Source: Paragemmobacter amnigenus
GTDB taxonomy: Bacteria; Pseudomonadota; Alphaproteobacteria; Rhodobacterales; Rhodobacteraceae
Length of the DNA: 64,000 nucleotides
Direction: 5' to 3'
Assembly (NCBI RefSeq): GCF_009908265.2
Contig: NZ_JAAATX020000015.1
Location: 1-64,000 of the forward strand
Shown one piece after another: positions 1 to 11,685 of this stretch. Both the position numbers and the translations under genes were made by a program. The notes beneath the pieces are model-generated. The model made no database searches. It worked only from the letters and a program-made list of their open reading frames with translations, and had not been told where the DNA came from. Each line of letters begins with the position of its first letter. Position 1 is the stretch's first letter.

Positions 1-620
1 CCCACCAGCGCCGCCATGCGGCCCCGCCCGCCCGTCACCCCGCCCGCGGCGACGAACCACCGCGCCAGCGCCACGGCGGCGTCCGGTGCCTCTGCCTCGG
101 CCACCGCCGCGCCCAGCGCCAGACCGTCGCAGCGCAGCACCAGCCCGCCATCGCCCGCGCGCTCCAGCCGGATATCCCCCGCGATCCCCGCAAAGACGGG
201 CGCGGGGCCCGTATCCACCACGAACCCGAACTTGCCGGGCAGCGGCGGCATCTCTGCCAGCGCCGCACCCAGACGGGCCGCCAGCGCATCCGTTCCCGCA
301 TCGGCAAAGGGCGTGACAAGGATGTTGCGCCGCGCCTCGTCCGCCGCATCGGCATCGATCAGGTCCAGCGCCCGCAGCTCCGCGATCAGCGCCCCGTGCG
401 AGGCCTCCGTCACCCCGCGCAACTGCACGTTCCCGCGCGCCGACAGATCGACCAGCCCGTTGCCGTGCCGCGCCGCCGCCGCCGCGATCCCCGCCGCCTG
501 CGCCTGCGTCAGCCGTCCCAGCGGCGGGCGCACCCGCACCACCAGCCCGTCGCCCGACATCATCGGCCGCAGCGCGCCGGGACACCACCCCTGCACCTGA
601 AAGGCCGCCGCCCCCGTCAT
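1..620 (-). CDS. cobG: CobG, precorrin-3B synthase (3' part beyond window)
   Basis: About 206 N-terminal residues are visible; the frame stays open to the left window edge. The translation begins MTGAAAFQVQGWCPGALRPM and continues with GLVVRVRPPLGRLT and ARGNVQLRGV, which resemble the ferredoxin-like half of nitrite/sulfite reductases as found in CobG. CobG is the Fe-S monooxygenase that turns precorrin-3A into precorrin-3B in the aerobic cobalamin pathway. Its catalytic Fe-S cysteines lie in the missing C-terminal part and cannot be checked. The ATG at 620 overlaps the cobN stop by four bases (ATGA), so it is translationally coupled to cobN and is the last visible gene of the riboswitch-led operon. 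Confidence 0.85.
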   Translation of the reverse strand, partial: MTGAAAFQVQGWCPGALRPMMSGDGLVVRVRPPLGRLTQAQAAGIAAAAARHGNGLVDLSARGNVQLRGVTEASHGALIAELRALDLIDADAADEARRNILVTPFADAGTDALAARLGAALAEMPPLPGKFGFVVDTGPAPVFAGIAGDIRLERAGDGGLVLRCDGLALGAAVAEAEAPDAAVALARWFVAAGGVTGGRGRMAALV

Positions 621-3600
621 GCCAGCTCTCCCGCCGCCGCGCCCAGCGACGCGGCAATCGAATTGCGCCGCGTCACCCACAGCCCCGCCTCGGCCAGACG
701 CCGGAACAGGTCGCGCAGCGCCGACAGGGCTGCCGGATTTTCGCGCGACATGAAATCCACCACATCGTCGCGGCCCAGCGTCGCCTCGTGATACAGGTCA
801 AACAGATGCGGCGGCACCACCCCCGCCAGATGGGCGAAGGCCGCCATGTGATCCGCCGTCGCCGCGATCTCGGCCGCGCCACGGAACCCGTGGCGCATCA
901 TGCCATCCGCCCATTTCGGATCGACGGCGCGGGACCGCACCACGCGCGCGATCTCCTCGGTCAGGCTGCGCGCGCGCGGCCGGTCGGCCTGCGTCGCGTC
1001 CAGATGGTAAAGCGCGGGCTTCGCCGCCCCCAGCCGCGCCAGCGCCGCGGCAAACCCCGCCTCATGCGCGGCATAATCCGCCGCCAGCAGCAGGTCCGAC
1101 TCGGGCAGGTCCTGCGCGTGCACGAAACTGTCCGCCCCGCGCAGCCGCGCCTCCAGCCCCGCGCGGTCGTCGCGCGACTGCCCGTCCGCCCCGATGGCCC
1201 AGCTCGACGCGGTGATCCACGCCTCGCCCGCCGCCGCCCGCGCCTCGGGGGTGAACTCGTCCATCGCCACGCCCATGCCCAGCCCGTACTGCCCGGGCTT
1301 CGGCCCGTAGACCCGAGCCGCCCGTTCGCCATAGGGATTGTCCGACATGGCCTCGTCCCGCTCGGCCAGCATCGCCACACCCGTCTCGAACAACACAGCC
1401 AGACCGGGAAAGACATCGCGGAACAGTCCCGACACCCGCAGCGTCACGTCGATACGCGGCCGCCCCAGCAGCGCCAGCGGCACCACCTCCACCCCCGACA
1501 CGCGGCTCGACCCCGCATCCCAGACCGGCGCCAGCCCCGCCAGATGCAGCGCCATCGCGAATTCCTCGCCCGCCGTCCGCATCGTGGCACTGCCCCACAG
1601 ATCCACGACCAGCCCGCGCGGCCAGTCGCCATGGTCCTGCAGATGCTTTCGCAGCAATTCCTCGGCCAGCTTCACGCCCTGTGCATGGGCGGCACGGCTG
1701 GGCACCGCGCGCGGATCGACCGCAAACAGGTTCCGCCCCGTGGGCAGCACATCCACCCGCCCCCGCGCAGGGCTTCCCGACGGCCCCGCCGCCACCCGCC
1801 GCCCCGCCAGCGCGCGCAGCAGGCCATCCCGCTCGGCCGCGCCGCAATCGCCGCGCCCCAGCACATGCAGCCCGTCGCCATACTGGCTTTCCTTGATATC
1901 GCAGACAAAGCGGTCGATCCGCGTGATCGCCTCGGCCGCGCTCGCCCCCGCCGGAATCCCCAGATCGCCCTCGACCCCCGACGCCTGCGCCTCGGCGCGG
2001 ATATCCGCGATCAGCCGGTCCCGCCGCGCAGGGTCCAGCCCGTCGGCGGTGGAATATTCGTCCAGCAACCGCTCCAGCCGGTGCATCCCCTCGGGCAGGC
2101 TCGCCCGCACCAGAGGCGGCGGCAGATGGCCCAGCGTCAGCGCCCCGATGCGCCGCTTGGCCTGCGCCGCCTCGCCGGGGTCATTGACGATGAAGGGATA
2201 GATCACCGGCAAATCGCCCGCCAGCGCCTCGGGCCAGCAGGCCGCCGACAGCGCGACCGACTTCCCCGGCAGCCATTCCAGCGTGCCATGCGCCCCCATA
2301 TGCACCAGCGCATGCAAACCCTGCGACCGCAGCCACAGATAGAAGGCCACATAGCCGTGCCGCGGCACCCGCGCCAGATCATGATATTCCCCGTCCCGCA
2401 GCGCGACCTCGCCCCGCTCGGGTTGCAGCGCGACCAGCACCTTGCCCCGCCGCACGGCGGCAAAGCGGAAGACGCCCCCCGCACAGGCCGCATCCGCCTC
2501 GGGCGCACCCCATGCCGCCGCCAGCGCCTCCTGCAGCGCGTCGGGCAGCGTGGCCAGCGCCGCGCGATAGGCGGCCAGCGGCCAGTCCAGCACCTCCTGC
2601 CCCAGCACCTGCGCCAGAGGCGCGGCAGGCGCGGTGTCATACCCCTCTGCCGCCAGATCGGCCAGCAACGCCTCGGTCGAGGCCAGCGCATCCATGCCCA
2701 CCGCATGGGCCATCTGGTGCGCCCGTCCCGGATAGGTCGACAGCACCACCGCCACCTGCCGTTCCGCCACCGCGGCACCGGCCAGCCGCATCCAGCCCTT
2801 CACCCGCGCGACGACCGCCGCCACCCGCCCCGCATCCGCCCGATGGCCAAAGCGGGCGAATTGCAGGTCCGGATCACGCTTGCCGGGCGACTTGAAGGAC
2901 ACCAGCCCCGCGAACAGCCGCCCGTCCACCTCGGGCAGGACCACATGCATCGCCAGATCGGCCGGCGACAGCCCGCGGTCCGACTCGTCCCAGTCGCGCC
3001 GCCGTGCCGTCGACAGTGCCACCTGAAAGACCGGACAGTCCACCCCGTCAAAGGGCGTCGTCCCGTCATCGCCCCGCGCGGAAAAGGCCGTCGCGTTCAC
3101 GATCGCGACCGGCGGGCGCGCCGCCATCGCGCGCCCCAGCCATTCCGCCAGCCCCGCCGCCTTCAGCGACGGCGCAAAGACCCCCGCCGCGGCAATCCCT
3201 TCGGCACGGAAGGCTCGGATCAGCGCATCCACCGGCGCCGTATCCGCCGCCGTCAGATAGCTGCGGTAGAAACTGACCAGCACATAGGGCCCCTCGGGCA
3301 GCGACGGCACCACGCCCAGATCGGGATCATAGAACCCCATATCCGGCAACCGCTTGTCCCCCGGCACCGGCCCCGCATAAAGCCCCGCCGCAAGGCAAAG
3401 CTGCGCCAGCGCCGCCTGCGCCGCCACAGCACCCCCCGTATCGCACAACTCCTGCAACCGCCGCAGCGTCGACACGGGCAGGGTCGAGGCCGCATCCAGC
3501 GCCGGATCGGGCCGCCCGTCGGCAGGCAGCACCGCCAGAGCGATCCCCCTGCGCCGCGCCAAGTCCTGTATCGACGCGATGCCATAGGGCCAATAGGCCT

Positions 3601-3868
3601 CGCCCCCGATCAGCCGGATCAGGATGGCCTTCGCCCCCGACAGCGTCCGCTCCACATAGCTGTCCACCGACACCGGATGCTTCAGCGCGACGATGTTCTG
3701 CAACCGCAACGACGGCAGCCCGCCCTTGGCCCGATGCCAGCCCGCCGCGAAGGCGCCAAGGTCGCTGTCCGAAAAGGACAGGACGATCAGCTCGGCCGGA
3801 TCCTGTTCCGGATCGAACGGCGCCTCTGCTGCATCAAGACCCCGGCTGTCGCGGAAGACGACGTGCAT
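617..3868 (-). CDS. cobN: CobN, cobaltochelatase large subunit
   Basis: The 1083-residue protein is the large subunit of the ATP-dependent aerobic cobaltochelatase, which inserts Co2+ into hydrogenobyrinic acid a,c-diamide together with the CobS/CobT AAA+ subunits. The CobN/BchH signature HMGAHGTLEWLPGKS lies near the middle, and DNPYGERAARVYGPKPGQYG lies in the C-terminal third; both are strongly conserved in the family. It is somewhat shorter than the roughly 1250-residue CobN of other bacteria, which I believe is normal for this bacterial group. It follows cobW by only 9 bases and overlaps cobG by 4, so it is in the same transcript. cobS and cobT are not in the window. Confidence 0.95.
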   Translation of the reverse strand: MHVVFRDSRGLDAAEAPFDPEQDPAELIVLSFSDSDLGAFAAGWHRAKGGLPSLRLQNIVALKHPVSVDSYVERTLSGAKAILIRLIGGEAYWPYGIASIQDLARRRGIALAVLPADGRPDPALDAASTLPVSTLRRLQELCDTGGAVAAQAALAQLCLAAGLYAGPVPGDKRLPDMGFYDPDLGVVPSLPEGPYVLVSFYRSYLTAADTAPVDALIRAFRAEGIAAAGVFAPSLKAAGLAEWLGRAMAARPPVAIVNATAFSARGDDGTTPFDGVDCPVFQVALSTARRRDWDESDRGLSPADLAMHVVLPEVDGRLFAGLVSFKSPGKRDPDLQFARFGHRADAGRVAAVVARVKGWMRLAGAAVAERQVAVVLSTYPGRAHQMAHAVGMDALASTEALLADLAAEGYDTAPAAPLAQVLGQEVLDWPLAAYRAALATLPDALQEALAAAWGAPEADAACAGGVFRFAAVRRGKVLVALQPERGEVALRDGEYHDLARVPRHGYVAFYLWLRSQGLHALVHMGAHGTLEWLPGKSVALSAACWPEALAGDLPVIYPFIVNDPGEAAQAKRRIGALTLGHLPPPLVRASLPEGMHRLERLLDEYSTADGLDPARRDRLIADIRAEAQASGVEGDLGIPAGASAAEAITRIDRFVCDIKESQYGDGLHVLGRGDCGAAERDGLLRALAGRRVAAGPSGSPARGRVDVLPTGRNLFAVDPRAVPSRAAHAQGVKLAEELLRKHLQDHGDWPRGLVVDLWGSATMRTAGEEFAMALHLAGLAPVWDAGSSRVSGVEVVPLALLGRPRIDVTLRVSGLFRDVFPGLAVLFETGVAMLAERDEAMSDNPYGERAARVYGPKPGQYGLGMGVAMDEFTPEARAAAGEAWITASSWAIGADGQSRDDRAGLEARLRGADSFVHAQDLPESDLLLAADYAAHEAGFAAALARLGAAKPALYHLDATQADRPRARSLTEEIARVVRSRAVDPKWADGMMRHGFRGAAEIAATADHMAAFAHLAGVVPPHLFDLYHEATLGRDDVVDFMSRENPAALSALRDLFRRLAEAGLWVTRRNSIAASLGAAAGELA

Positions 3869-3877
3869 GTCCCTGCC

Positions 3878-4912
3878 TTACGCCCCCAATACGGCGCGGA
3901 TCGCGGCTTCGTCGATGTCGTGATGCTCGGCGATCACCACAAGGCGCGACTGGCGCGGGGCATCGCCCCAAGGGCGGTCGAACTGGTGGCGCACCCGCTC
4001 GCCCACGGCCTGCACCAGCAGGCGCATCGGCTTGCCCGCCACCGCGACATGCCCCTTCACCCGCAGGATGTTCAACTCGCGCGCCAGACGCTGCACCCGC
4101 GCAGCCAGATCGGCGGGATCGGACACCTCGGGCAGGTCGATCACCACGCTGTCGAAATCGTCATGCTCGTGGTCGTCATGCCCGTCATGGTGGCTGGGCC
4201 GCGCGGCCAGATCATCCTCGGCCGCCGCATTCAGCCCCAGCACAACGCGCGGGTCGATGGTCCCGTCGGTCACGGCCAGGATCGGCAGCTTGCGCGGCGC
4301 CTCGGCCTCGACCACCGCGCGGGCGGCGGCGACACCTGCCTCGCCCGCCAGATCGGCTTTGGTCAGCAGGACGATATCCGCACAGGCAATCTGGTCCTCG
4401 AACACCTCGCTCAGCGGGGTCTCGTGATCCAGCCCCTCGTCCGCCGCGCGCTGCGCGTCCACCGCCGCGACATCCGGCGCGAACCGCCCCGCCGCCACCG
4501 CCTCGGCATCGGCCAGCGCCACCACGCCGTCCACCGTGATCCGCGACCGGATCGCCGGCCAGTCGAACGCCTTGAGCAGCGGCTTGGGCAGCGCCAGCCC
4601 CGATGTCTCGATCAGGATATGGTCAGGCCGCTGCGGCATCGCCATCAGGGCCTCGATCGTCGGGATGAAATCGTCGGCCACGGTGCAGCAGATGCAGCCA
4701 TTGGCCAGTTCCACGATGTTCTCCACCGGACAATTCTCGTCCGCGCAGGATTTCAGGATGTCGCCATCCACCCCCACCGTCCCGAACTCGTTGACAAGGA
4801 TCGCCAGCCGCTTGCCCTGCGGGTTCTGCATCAGGTGGCGGATCAGCGTCGTCTTGCCCGCCCCCAGAAAGCCGGTGATCACGGTGACGGGGATCTTGGT
4901 CAGGTCGGTCAT
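3878..4912 (-). CDS. cobW: CobW family GTPase metallochaperone
   Basis: This is a 344-residue G3E-family P-loop GTPase. Walker A is GFLGAGKT (residues 14-21), followed by the metal-binding CxCC motif (C73, C75, C76) and a guanine-specificity region containing LTKAD. A histidine/aspartate-rich stretch (HHDGHDDHEHDD) precedes the CobW C-terminal domain, and this is typical of members that deliver divalent metal. CobW is thought to supply cobalt to the chelatase, which fits its place immediately before cobN. It starts 3 bases after the stop of the upstream DUF1636 gene. Other G3E subfamilies handle zinc or nickel, but the operon argues for cobalt. Confidence 0.95.
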   Translation of the reverse strand: MTDLTKIPVTVITGFLGAGKTTLIRHLMQNPQGKRLAILVNEFGTVGVDGDILKSCADENCPVENIVELANGCICCTVADDFIPTIEALMAMPQRPDHILIETSGLALPKPLLKAFDWPAIRSRITVDGVVALADAEAVAAGRFAPDVAAVDAQRAADEGLDHETPLSEVFEDQIACADIVLLTKADLAGEAGVAAARAVVEAEAPRKLPILAVTDGTIDPRVVLGLNAAAEDDLAARPSHHDGHDDHEHDDFDSVVIDLPEVSDPADLAARVQRLARELNILRVKGHVAVAGKPMRLLVQAVGERVRHQFDRPWGDAPRQSRLVVIAEHHDIDEAAIRAVLGA

Positions 4913-4915
4913 GGC

Positions 4916-5272
4916 TCAGGGCTCCATCGGGGGAATGCGGGCAAGGCTCTGCTTGCGGAAGATCACGGGACGCTCGCGCCACGGCACGATCCCGTCGGCA
5001 GAGGCGGCATAAAGCCCCGCGCCGCGCAGGATTTCGGGAACATCCGCCTCGTTCAGGCGTCCATAGACATAGGACCACGCGCCGGGCTTGGTCAGCGCGA
5101 TGTTGCAGCCGTGGTCGCAGGCAGACAGGCATTCTGCCGCACGGATGGTCACACCCTCTGGCGCACCCGCACCCAGTAAGGCGGTATGCAGGCGCTGCCC
5201 GGGGCAGGTCTCGCCCTCGGGCACCGGCTGTCCGGCGCGGCAGGTGGTGCAGACATGCAGGACGGTCGCCAT
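4916..5272 (-). CDS. DUF1636 family cysteine-rich metal-binding protein
   Basis: This is a 118-residue protein with six cysteines arranged as C8/C11, C23 and C48/C52/C56 (ECLSACDHGC). The pattern suggests a ferredoxin-like [2Fe-2S] or metal site. DUF1636 proteins commonly sit in cobalamin operons, but no biochemical role is established that I can name. I place the start at the ATG at 5272 because it has a good ribosome site (GGAGAGGGGAC); the frame is open 18 codons further upstream, but no comparable site was seen there. It is the first gene after a B12 riboswitch and is followed at 3 bases by cobW. A role in cobalt handling or redox support of CobG is inference. Confidence 0.85.
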   Translation of the reverse strand: MATVLHVCTTCRAGQPVPEGETCPGQRLHTALLGAGAPEGVTIRAAECLSACDHGCNIALTKPGAWSYVYGRLNEADVPEILRGAGLYAASADGIVPWRERPVIFRKQSLARIPPMEP

Positions 5273-5370
5273 GTCCCCTCTCCATAAGGCAGACGGGAAG
5301 CCGACGGTCCGGCCGCACAAGGCCAATCCGAAGGTCGCGGCACACCCCGTCCGCGCGATTCAGTCCAGGC

Positions 5371-5574
5371 CCTGGCAGGTCTCCCGGCTTGCGGATATCG
5401 GGGCACGGCATTGGCCGGACCCCGGCGCCCTGCCCGCCTTCCCGGCCTTGCGGCCAGTGGCATCGGACAGACCTTTCCGGTCACGGTCGCGGGGGCGGCT
5501 GCGCTTCGGCCAGGCGACGTGACACGTCGCAAATCCTGTCGCATTCCCTCTTGGCCTGCCCTAAGACAGGCACC
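5371..5574 (-). promoter_or_regulatory. Cobalamin riboswitch upstream of DUF1636-cobW-cobN-cobG
   Basis: Read on the minus strand, this leader has the standard B12-riboswitch landmarks in order: GAGGGAATGCGAC near 5550, CCGCGACCGTGAC, the B12 box GCCACTGG (complement of 5452-5461), AAGGCCGGGAAGGCG, and the closing GCCGGGAGACCTGCC near 5371-5390. It ends about 100 bases before the DUF1636 start. Adenosylcobalamin binding is expected to repress the operon. Boundaries are approximate. No second box is seen on the plus strand for the divergent cobO. Confidence 0.93.
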
Positions 5575-5635
5575 AGCGCCTATGCCCCCTCCTGTGCCAC
5601 AGAAGCGGTGCTGTCAAGGAAAAGGAAACGCCCCA

Positions 5636-6276
5636 ATGACCCATAACAGCGACATTCCCTCCACGACGGAAACCGACGATCTGGCCCGCCACAGCGCCAA
5701 GATGGCCAAGAAGAAGGCCGCCCGCGACAAGATCATGGCGGGCAAGTCCGGCGAGAAGGGTCTGGTCATCGTCCATACCGGCGCGGGCAAGGGCAAATCC
5801 TCCTCCGGCTTCGGCATGATTCTGCGCTGCATCGCCCACGGGATGCCCTGCGCCGTGGTGCAGTTCATCAAGGGCGCATGGGACACCGGCGAACGCCGCC
5901 TGATCGAGGGCAACTTCAGCACCCTGTGCCAGTTCCACGCCATGGGCGAGGGCTTCACCTGGGAAACGCAGGACAAGGCGCGCGACATCGCCGCCGCCCG
6001 CGCCGGATGGGAAAAGGCCAAGGAGCTGATCCGCGACCCCGCCATCCGCTTCGTCCTGCTGGACGAGATCAACATCGCGCTGCGCTACGACTACCTCGAC
6101 CTCGACGAGGTGCTGGCCTTCCTGCGCGACGAGAAGCCCCCGCTCACCCATGTCTGCCTCACCGGCCGCAACGCCAAGGAGGCGCTGATCGAAGCCGCCG
6201 ATCTGGTGACCGAGATGACGCTGGTCAAACACCCCTTCCGCTCGGGCATCAAGGGCCAGCCGGGGGTCGAATTCTG

Positions 6277-6277
<1 letters not shown>
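5636..6277 (+). CDS. cobO: Cob(I)yrinic acid a,c-diamide adenosyltransferase
   Basis: This is a 213-residue CobO/BtuR-type corrinoid adenosyltransferase that transfers the adenosyl group of ATP to cobalt(I) corrinoid. A basic N-terminus ([12 protein letters not shown]) is followed by the P-loop GAGKGKSS (about residues 49-56) and by LLDEIN, both typical of the family. The open frame extends further upstream through the antisense of the riboswitch. The start at 5636 is chosen because it follows AAGGAAA and begins [10 protein letters not shown]. It overlaps cobQ by one base (TGATG), so the two are coupled. It diverges from the DUF1636-cobW-cobN operon. Confidence 0.95.
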
Positions 6278-8670
<2,393 letters not shown>

Positions 8671-8732
8671 AGACGCGGCAGGCATAGCGCGGAACCGCCC
8701 CCCCGGGCAACCGCGCGCCACTGCCGCCCGCA

Positions 8733-9587
8733 TCATCCCGCCTGCGCGGGTGACGCCGCCCTTGCCAGCAGCCCCACCAGATCCTCGACACTGCGCGGCA
8801 TCGGCGCATCCGGCGGGCACATCCCCCGCGCCCGCGCCGCCAGCCACAGCTCCAGCAGCACCGGCGGCCGCAGCCCCGCCCGCGCCAGCAAGGCCGGATC
8901 GGACAGCAGCGCCCCCGCCCCGCCCTGCGCCAGCACCGTCCCGCCCGTGAACAGCGCCACGTCATCGGCCAGCGCCAGCGCCAGTTCGATGTCATGCGTG
9001 GAAAAGACCAGCGTCATCCCCCGCCGCCCCAGATCGCGCAGCACCGTGACCAGCTGCTCCGCCCCCTCGCGGTCCAAGCCCGCCGTCGGCTCGTCCAGAA
9101 GCAGCACCTCGGGCTGCATCGCCACCGCCCCCGCGATCGCCACCCGCTTCTTCTGCCCGCCCGACAGCATATGCGTCGGCCGGTCCGCCAGCCCCGCGAT
9201 CCCCAGAGCCGCCAGCGCCCCCTGCACCCGTAACGCCGCCTCGGCCTCGGACAGTCCCTGATTGAGCGGGCCGAAGGACACATCCTCGGCCACCGTCGCC
9301 GCGAAGATCTGGTCGTCCGGTTCCTGCAACACCAGCGCGACGCGGCTGCGCCAGCCGTTCAACCCGCGCCGCGAATAATCCGCCGCTTGCCCCGCCAGCG
9401 TGACACGCCCCGCATCGGGCCGCAGCGACCCGTTCAGATGCAGCAGCAAGGTGGACTTGCCCGCCCCGTTCGGCCCCAGAATCGCCAGCTTGCGCCCCGC
9501 CGTCACCTCCAGCGACAATCCGCAAAGCGCGGGCACCTCGCCCGGATAGGCATAGCGCAGGCCCTCGACCGACAGGATGGCACTCAT
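8733..9587 (-). CDS. cbiO: CbiO, cobalt ECF transporter ATPase
   Basis: This is a 284-residue ABC ATPase that energises the CbiMNQO cobalt importer. Walker A GPNGAGKST is near residue 40, signature LSGGQKKR near 142-149, Walker B LLLDEP near 163-168 and the switch histidine in FSTHD. The Q-loop region LQEPDDQIF is characteristic of ECF-type ATPases. The ATG at 9587 overlaps the cbiQ stop as ATGA; an ATG two codons upstream (9593) is an equal alternative, as neither has a clear ribosome site. It is the last gene of the riboswitch-led transport operon. Confidence 0.95.
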   Translation of the reverse strand: MSAILSVEGLRYAYPGEVPALCGLSLEVTAGRKLAILGPNGAGKSTLLLHLNGSLRPDAGRVTLAGQAADYSRRGLNGWRSRVALVLQEPDDQIFAATVAEDVSFGPLNQGLSEAEAALRVQGALAALGIAGLADRPTHMLSGGQKKRVAIAGAVAMQPEVLLLDEPTAGLDREGAEQLVTVLRDLGRRGMTLVFSTHDIELALALADDVALFTGGTVLAQGGAGALLSDPALLARAGLRPPVLLELWLAARARGMCPPDAPMPRSVEDLVGLLARAASPAQAG

Positions 9588-10318
9588 CCCCATGTTGCCG
9601 CCACCCCGACCGCCACCTGCAGGACCAGCACCAGCACGACCATCCCGACCGACACCGGACGGCGCTGTGTCAGCACCCGCATCCCGCCCTGCCAGCCCCG
9701 CGCGGCCAGCCCCGTTTCCATCCGCCGCGCCCGCGCCATCGCACGCGGCAGCAGATTGGCGATCACCATGCCGCTCGACCGCAGCCAGCGCCGCCGCGTC
9801 GAATGACCCAGCCGCGCCCGCTGTGCCGCCGTCATCGCGACCGCCTCATCCGCCAGCAGGAAGACGAAGCGATAGGTCAGCAGCGCCAGTTCCACGATCT
9901 CGGCCGGCACCCGCAACCGGCGCAACCCGCCAATCAGTTCCGCCGCAGGCGTCGTAAAGGCCAGAAACATCAGACAGAAGGTCGCCGCCATCGCCCGCAG
10001 GCACACCTGCGCCGCCGCCGCCACGCCGTCCTGCGCCAGCGCGGGCCCCTCCGGCCCCACCTGCACCAGCAGCATCACCGACCCCGTCGCCAGAAACCCC
10101 AGCGGCAGCGCAACCGCCGCCAGCCACAGCCGCACCGGCACCCGCGCACCGGCAAAGGTGAACCCCAGCATGGCCACCGCCACCAACGCCGCCCCGGGCC
10201 ACGGCGGCAAGCCCACCGCCAGAACCAGAAAGCCCAACCCGATCAACAGCTTTTCAGCCAAGGCACGGTGCCGCCAGCGGTTCAGGCCGGCCGCCCGGTC
10301 TATCGTTCCGACCGACAT
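9584..10318 (-). CDS. cbiQ: CbiQ, cobalt ECF transporter transmembrane subunit
   Basis: The 244-residue integral membrane protein has about five hydrophobic helices. The coupling-helix region includes RARRMETGLAARGWQG, which fits the conserved ECF T-component pattern with an A-R-G motif that docks to CbiO. It starts at an ATG one base after the cbiN stop (MSVGTIDRAAGLNRW); the longer open frame runs back through cbiN and is not used. With CbiM and CbiN it forms the membrane part of the cobalt importer. Confidence 0.93.
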   Translation of the reverse strand: MSVGTIDRAAGLNRWRHRALAEKLLIGLGFLVLAVGLPPWPGAALVAVAMLGFTFAGARVPVRLWLAAVALPLGFLATGSVMLLVQVGPEGPALAQDGVAAAAQVCLRAMAATFCLMFLAFTTPAAELIGGLRRLRVPAEIVELALLTYRFVFLLADEAVAMTAAQRARLGHSTRRRWLRSSGMVIANLLPRAMARARRMETGLAARGWQGGMRVLTQRRPVSVGMVVLVLVLQVAVGVAATWG

Positions 10319-10319
10319 C

Positions 10320-10619
10320 TCAGACCGTTGGCGGCGTCGTGCCGTCCTTGCCGCGCAGCCCCTCGCGCCGCCCATGCCTCCGGCCCACCACATAGCCGAT
10401 CACCAGCGCCCCCAGCGCGGCCTGCAAGGCGAACATCAGGCTCGCCACCTCGCCGCTCGGCGGCTCCCAGATCGGGGTGAACCACGGCGCAAACCCCTCG
10501 CGCGCCTCGATCAGCGCGGCCACCTCGGCATCGGCGCCCCCGAACTCGCCCCCCATGACCAGCGGCACGATGATGATCAGCGCCACGCCCAACAGCATCC
10601 AGACAGACCGGCGCGACAT
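10320..10619 (-). CDS. cbiN: CbiN, small subunit of cobalt transporter
   Basis: This is a 99-residue protein with two membrane helices, one at the N-terminus (about 6-23) and one near residues 59-78. They flank a short periplasmic loop rich in acidic residues (GGADAEVAALIE, then WFTPIWEPPSGEVASLMFALQ). The layout and the E-P-P-S-G-E-V-ESLLF-like segment fit CbiN, which assists substrate loading by CbiM. Its ATG overlaps the cbiM stop by one base (TGATG). Confidence 0.9.
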   Translation of the reverse strand: MSRRSVWMLLGVALIIIVPLVMGGEFGGADAEVAALIEAREGFAPWFTPIWEPPSGEVASLMFALQAALGALVIGYVVGRRHGRREGLRGKDGTTPPTV

Positions 10620-11287
10620 CACCGCGCCTCCCCTGCCAGCGCGGCAATCCGGTCGCTGTCCCGCGTCTTGCCGGACAGCGCCTCGATCACCACCACGGTC
10701 AACAGCCCCTCGGCCACCGCCAGCGGCACCTGCGTCAGCGCGAAGATGCTGCCGAACTTCATCGCGGCCCCCATGAATCCCGACACCGGATCGGGATAGG
10801 CCAACGCCAGTTGCAGCGTGGTGCAGATATAGGTCGCCAGATTGCCCAGCGACGCCGCCAGAAACACCGCCACGGCAAAGCGCAGCCCCATCCGCCCCGC
10901 CAGTTTCCACACACCCCAGGCCACCCACGGGCCCACGATCGCCATGGCAAAGGCATTGGCCCCCAGCGTCGTCAGCCCGCCATGCGCCATCAGCACCGCC
11001 TGGAACAGCAGCACGATCACCCCCAGCACCGACATCACCGCAGGCCCGAACACGATCGCCCCCAGCCCCGTACCCGTCGGATGCGAACAGGACCCCGTCA
11101 CCGACGGGATCTTCAGCGCCGACAGCACAAAGGCAAACGCCCCCGCCGCCGCCAGCGTCATCCGCGCCTCGGGCTTGTCGCGCAGCACAGAGCGCAGGCG
11201 CACCGCCCCCGCCACGACGAACGGGGCCGACACGGCGTACCAGCCTATGGCATGGGACGCGGGCAGGAACCCTTCCATGATATGCAT
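10619..11287 (-). CDS. cbiM: CbiM, cobalt ECF transporter substrate-specific subunit
   Basis: The 222-residue substrate-capture subunit begins MHIMEGFLP. In the CbiM/NikM family the N-terminal Met1-His2 directly coordinates the metal. The second family block [17 protein letters not shown] (around residues 62-78) is also intact. About seven membrane segments are predicted by eye. The start is well supported by GGAAGG before the ATG and by the required N-terminal His2. It is the first gene of cbiMNQO. The B12 riboswitch upstream indicates cobalt rather than nickel as the substrate. Confidence 0.96.
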   Translation of the reverse strand: MHIMEGFLPASHAIGWYAVSAPFVVAGAVRLRSVLRDKPEARMTLAAAGAFAFVLSALKIPSVTGSCSHPTGTGLGAIVFGPAVMSVLGVIVLLFQAVLMAHGGLTTLGANAFAMAIVGPWVAWGVWKLAGRMGLRFAVAVFLAASLGNLATYICTTLQLALAYPDPVSGFMGAAMKFGSIFALTQVPLAVAEGLLTVVVIEALSGKTRDSDRIAALAGEAR

Positions 11288-11370
11288 GATGATCCTTCCA
11301 CAACGAACGCGCTGCTATCGAAAAGACCAAGGACACCCCGCCCCGGACGGCTTGCAGCACAAGAGCGATG

Positions 11371-11558
11371 GCAGGTCTCCTGACTCGCGGGTCGCTGCAC
11401 CCCGGTCGCCTTCCCGGCCTTGCCCCGCGTGGAAGTGCGGTCAGCCAGTGGCACCTGATCGGGGGCTCGCCGCTCACAGTTGCGGGGGCAGCTACGGATT
11501 CGGCCCCTGATGGGTAATCCTCACCGTATTCCCTTTTGATCCCTTCACTTCGGGAACC
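11371..11558 (-). promoter_or_regulatory. Cobalamin riboswitch upstream of cbiMNQO
   Basis: The minus-strand leader shows AAAAGGGAATACGGTGAGGA, CCCCCGCAACTGTGAGCGG, the B12 box GCCACTGGCT (complement of 11443-11452), CAAGGCCGGGAAGGCGAC and the terminal GAGTCAGGAGACCTGCC. This is the most consensus-like of the three riboswitches in the window. It lies about 80 bases before cbiM. Boundaries are approximate. Confidence 0.95.
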
Positions 11559-11610
11559 ATCCCCTCCACCTAGTCAAAGGCCCCTCGCGCTGTCAAGCCG
11601 TTCACGGTGC

Positions 11611-11634
11611 GGATCGGGGCGCGGATCGGGGCGC
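11611..11634. repeat. Tandem duplication of a 12-base unit
   Basis: GGATCGGGGCGC occurs twice in succession in the gap between the cbiM riboswitch and the GGDEF-EAL gene. It is a short tandem repeat with no evident function. The rest of 11559-11685 holds no gene that I can see, but it must contain the cbiM promoter. Confidence 0.6.
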
Positions 11635-11685
11635 GGGGCAACAGGCCCCCTTGGCCCGCACGCCGGTTCCGCAGCCCGCCTTCGG

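Noticed and set aside
788-5179. A 1463-codon open frame on the plus strand opposite cobN, cobW and the DUF1636 gene
   Set aside because: It is antisense to well-supported genes. Its length follows from the scarcity of stop codons in GC-rich DNA, and its product is a His/Arg/Pro/Gln-rich low-complexity string.
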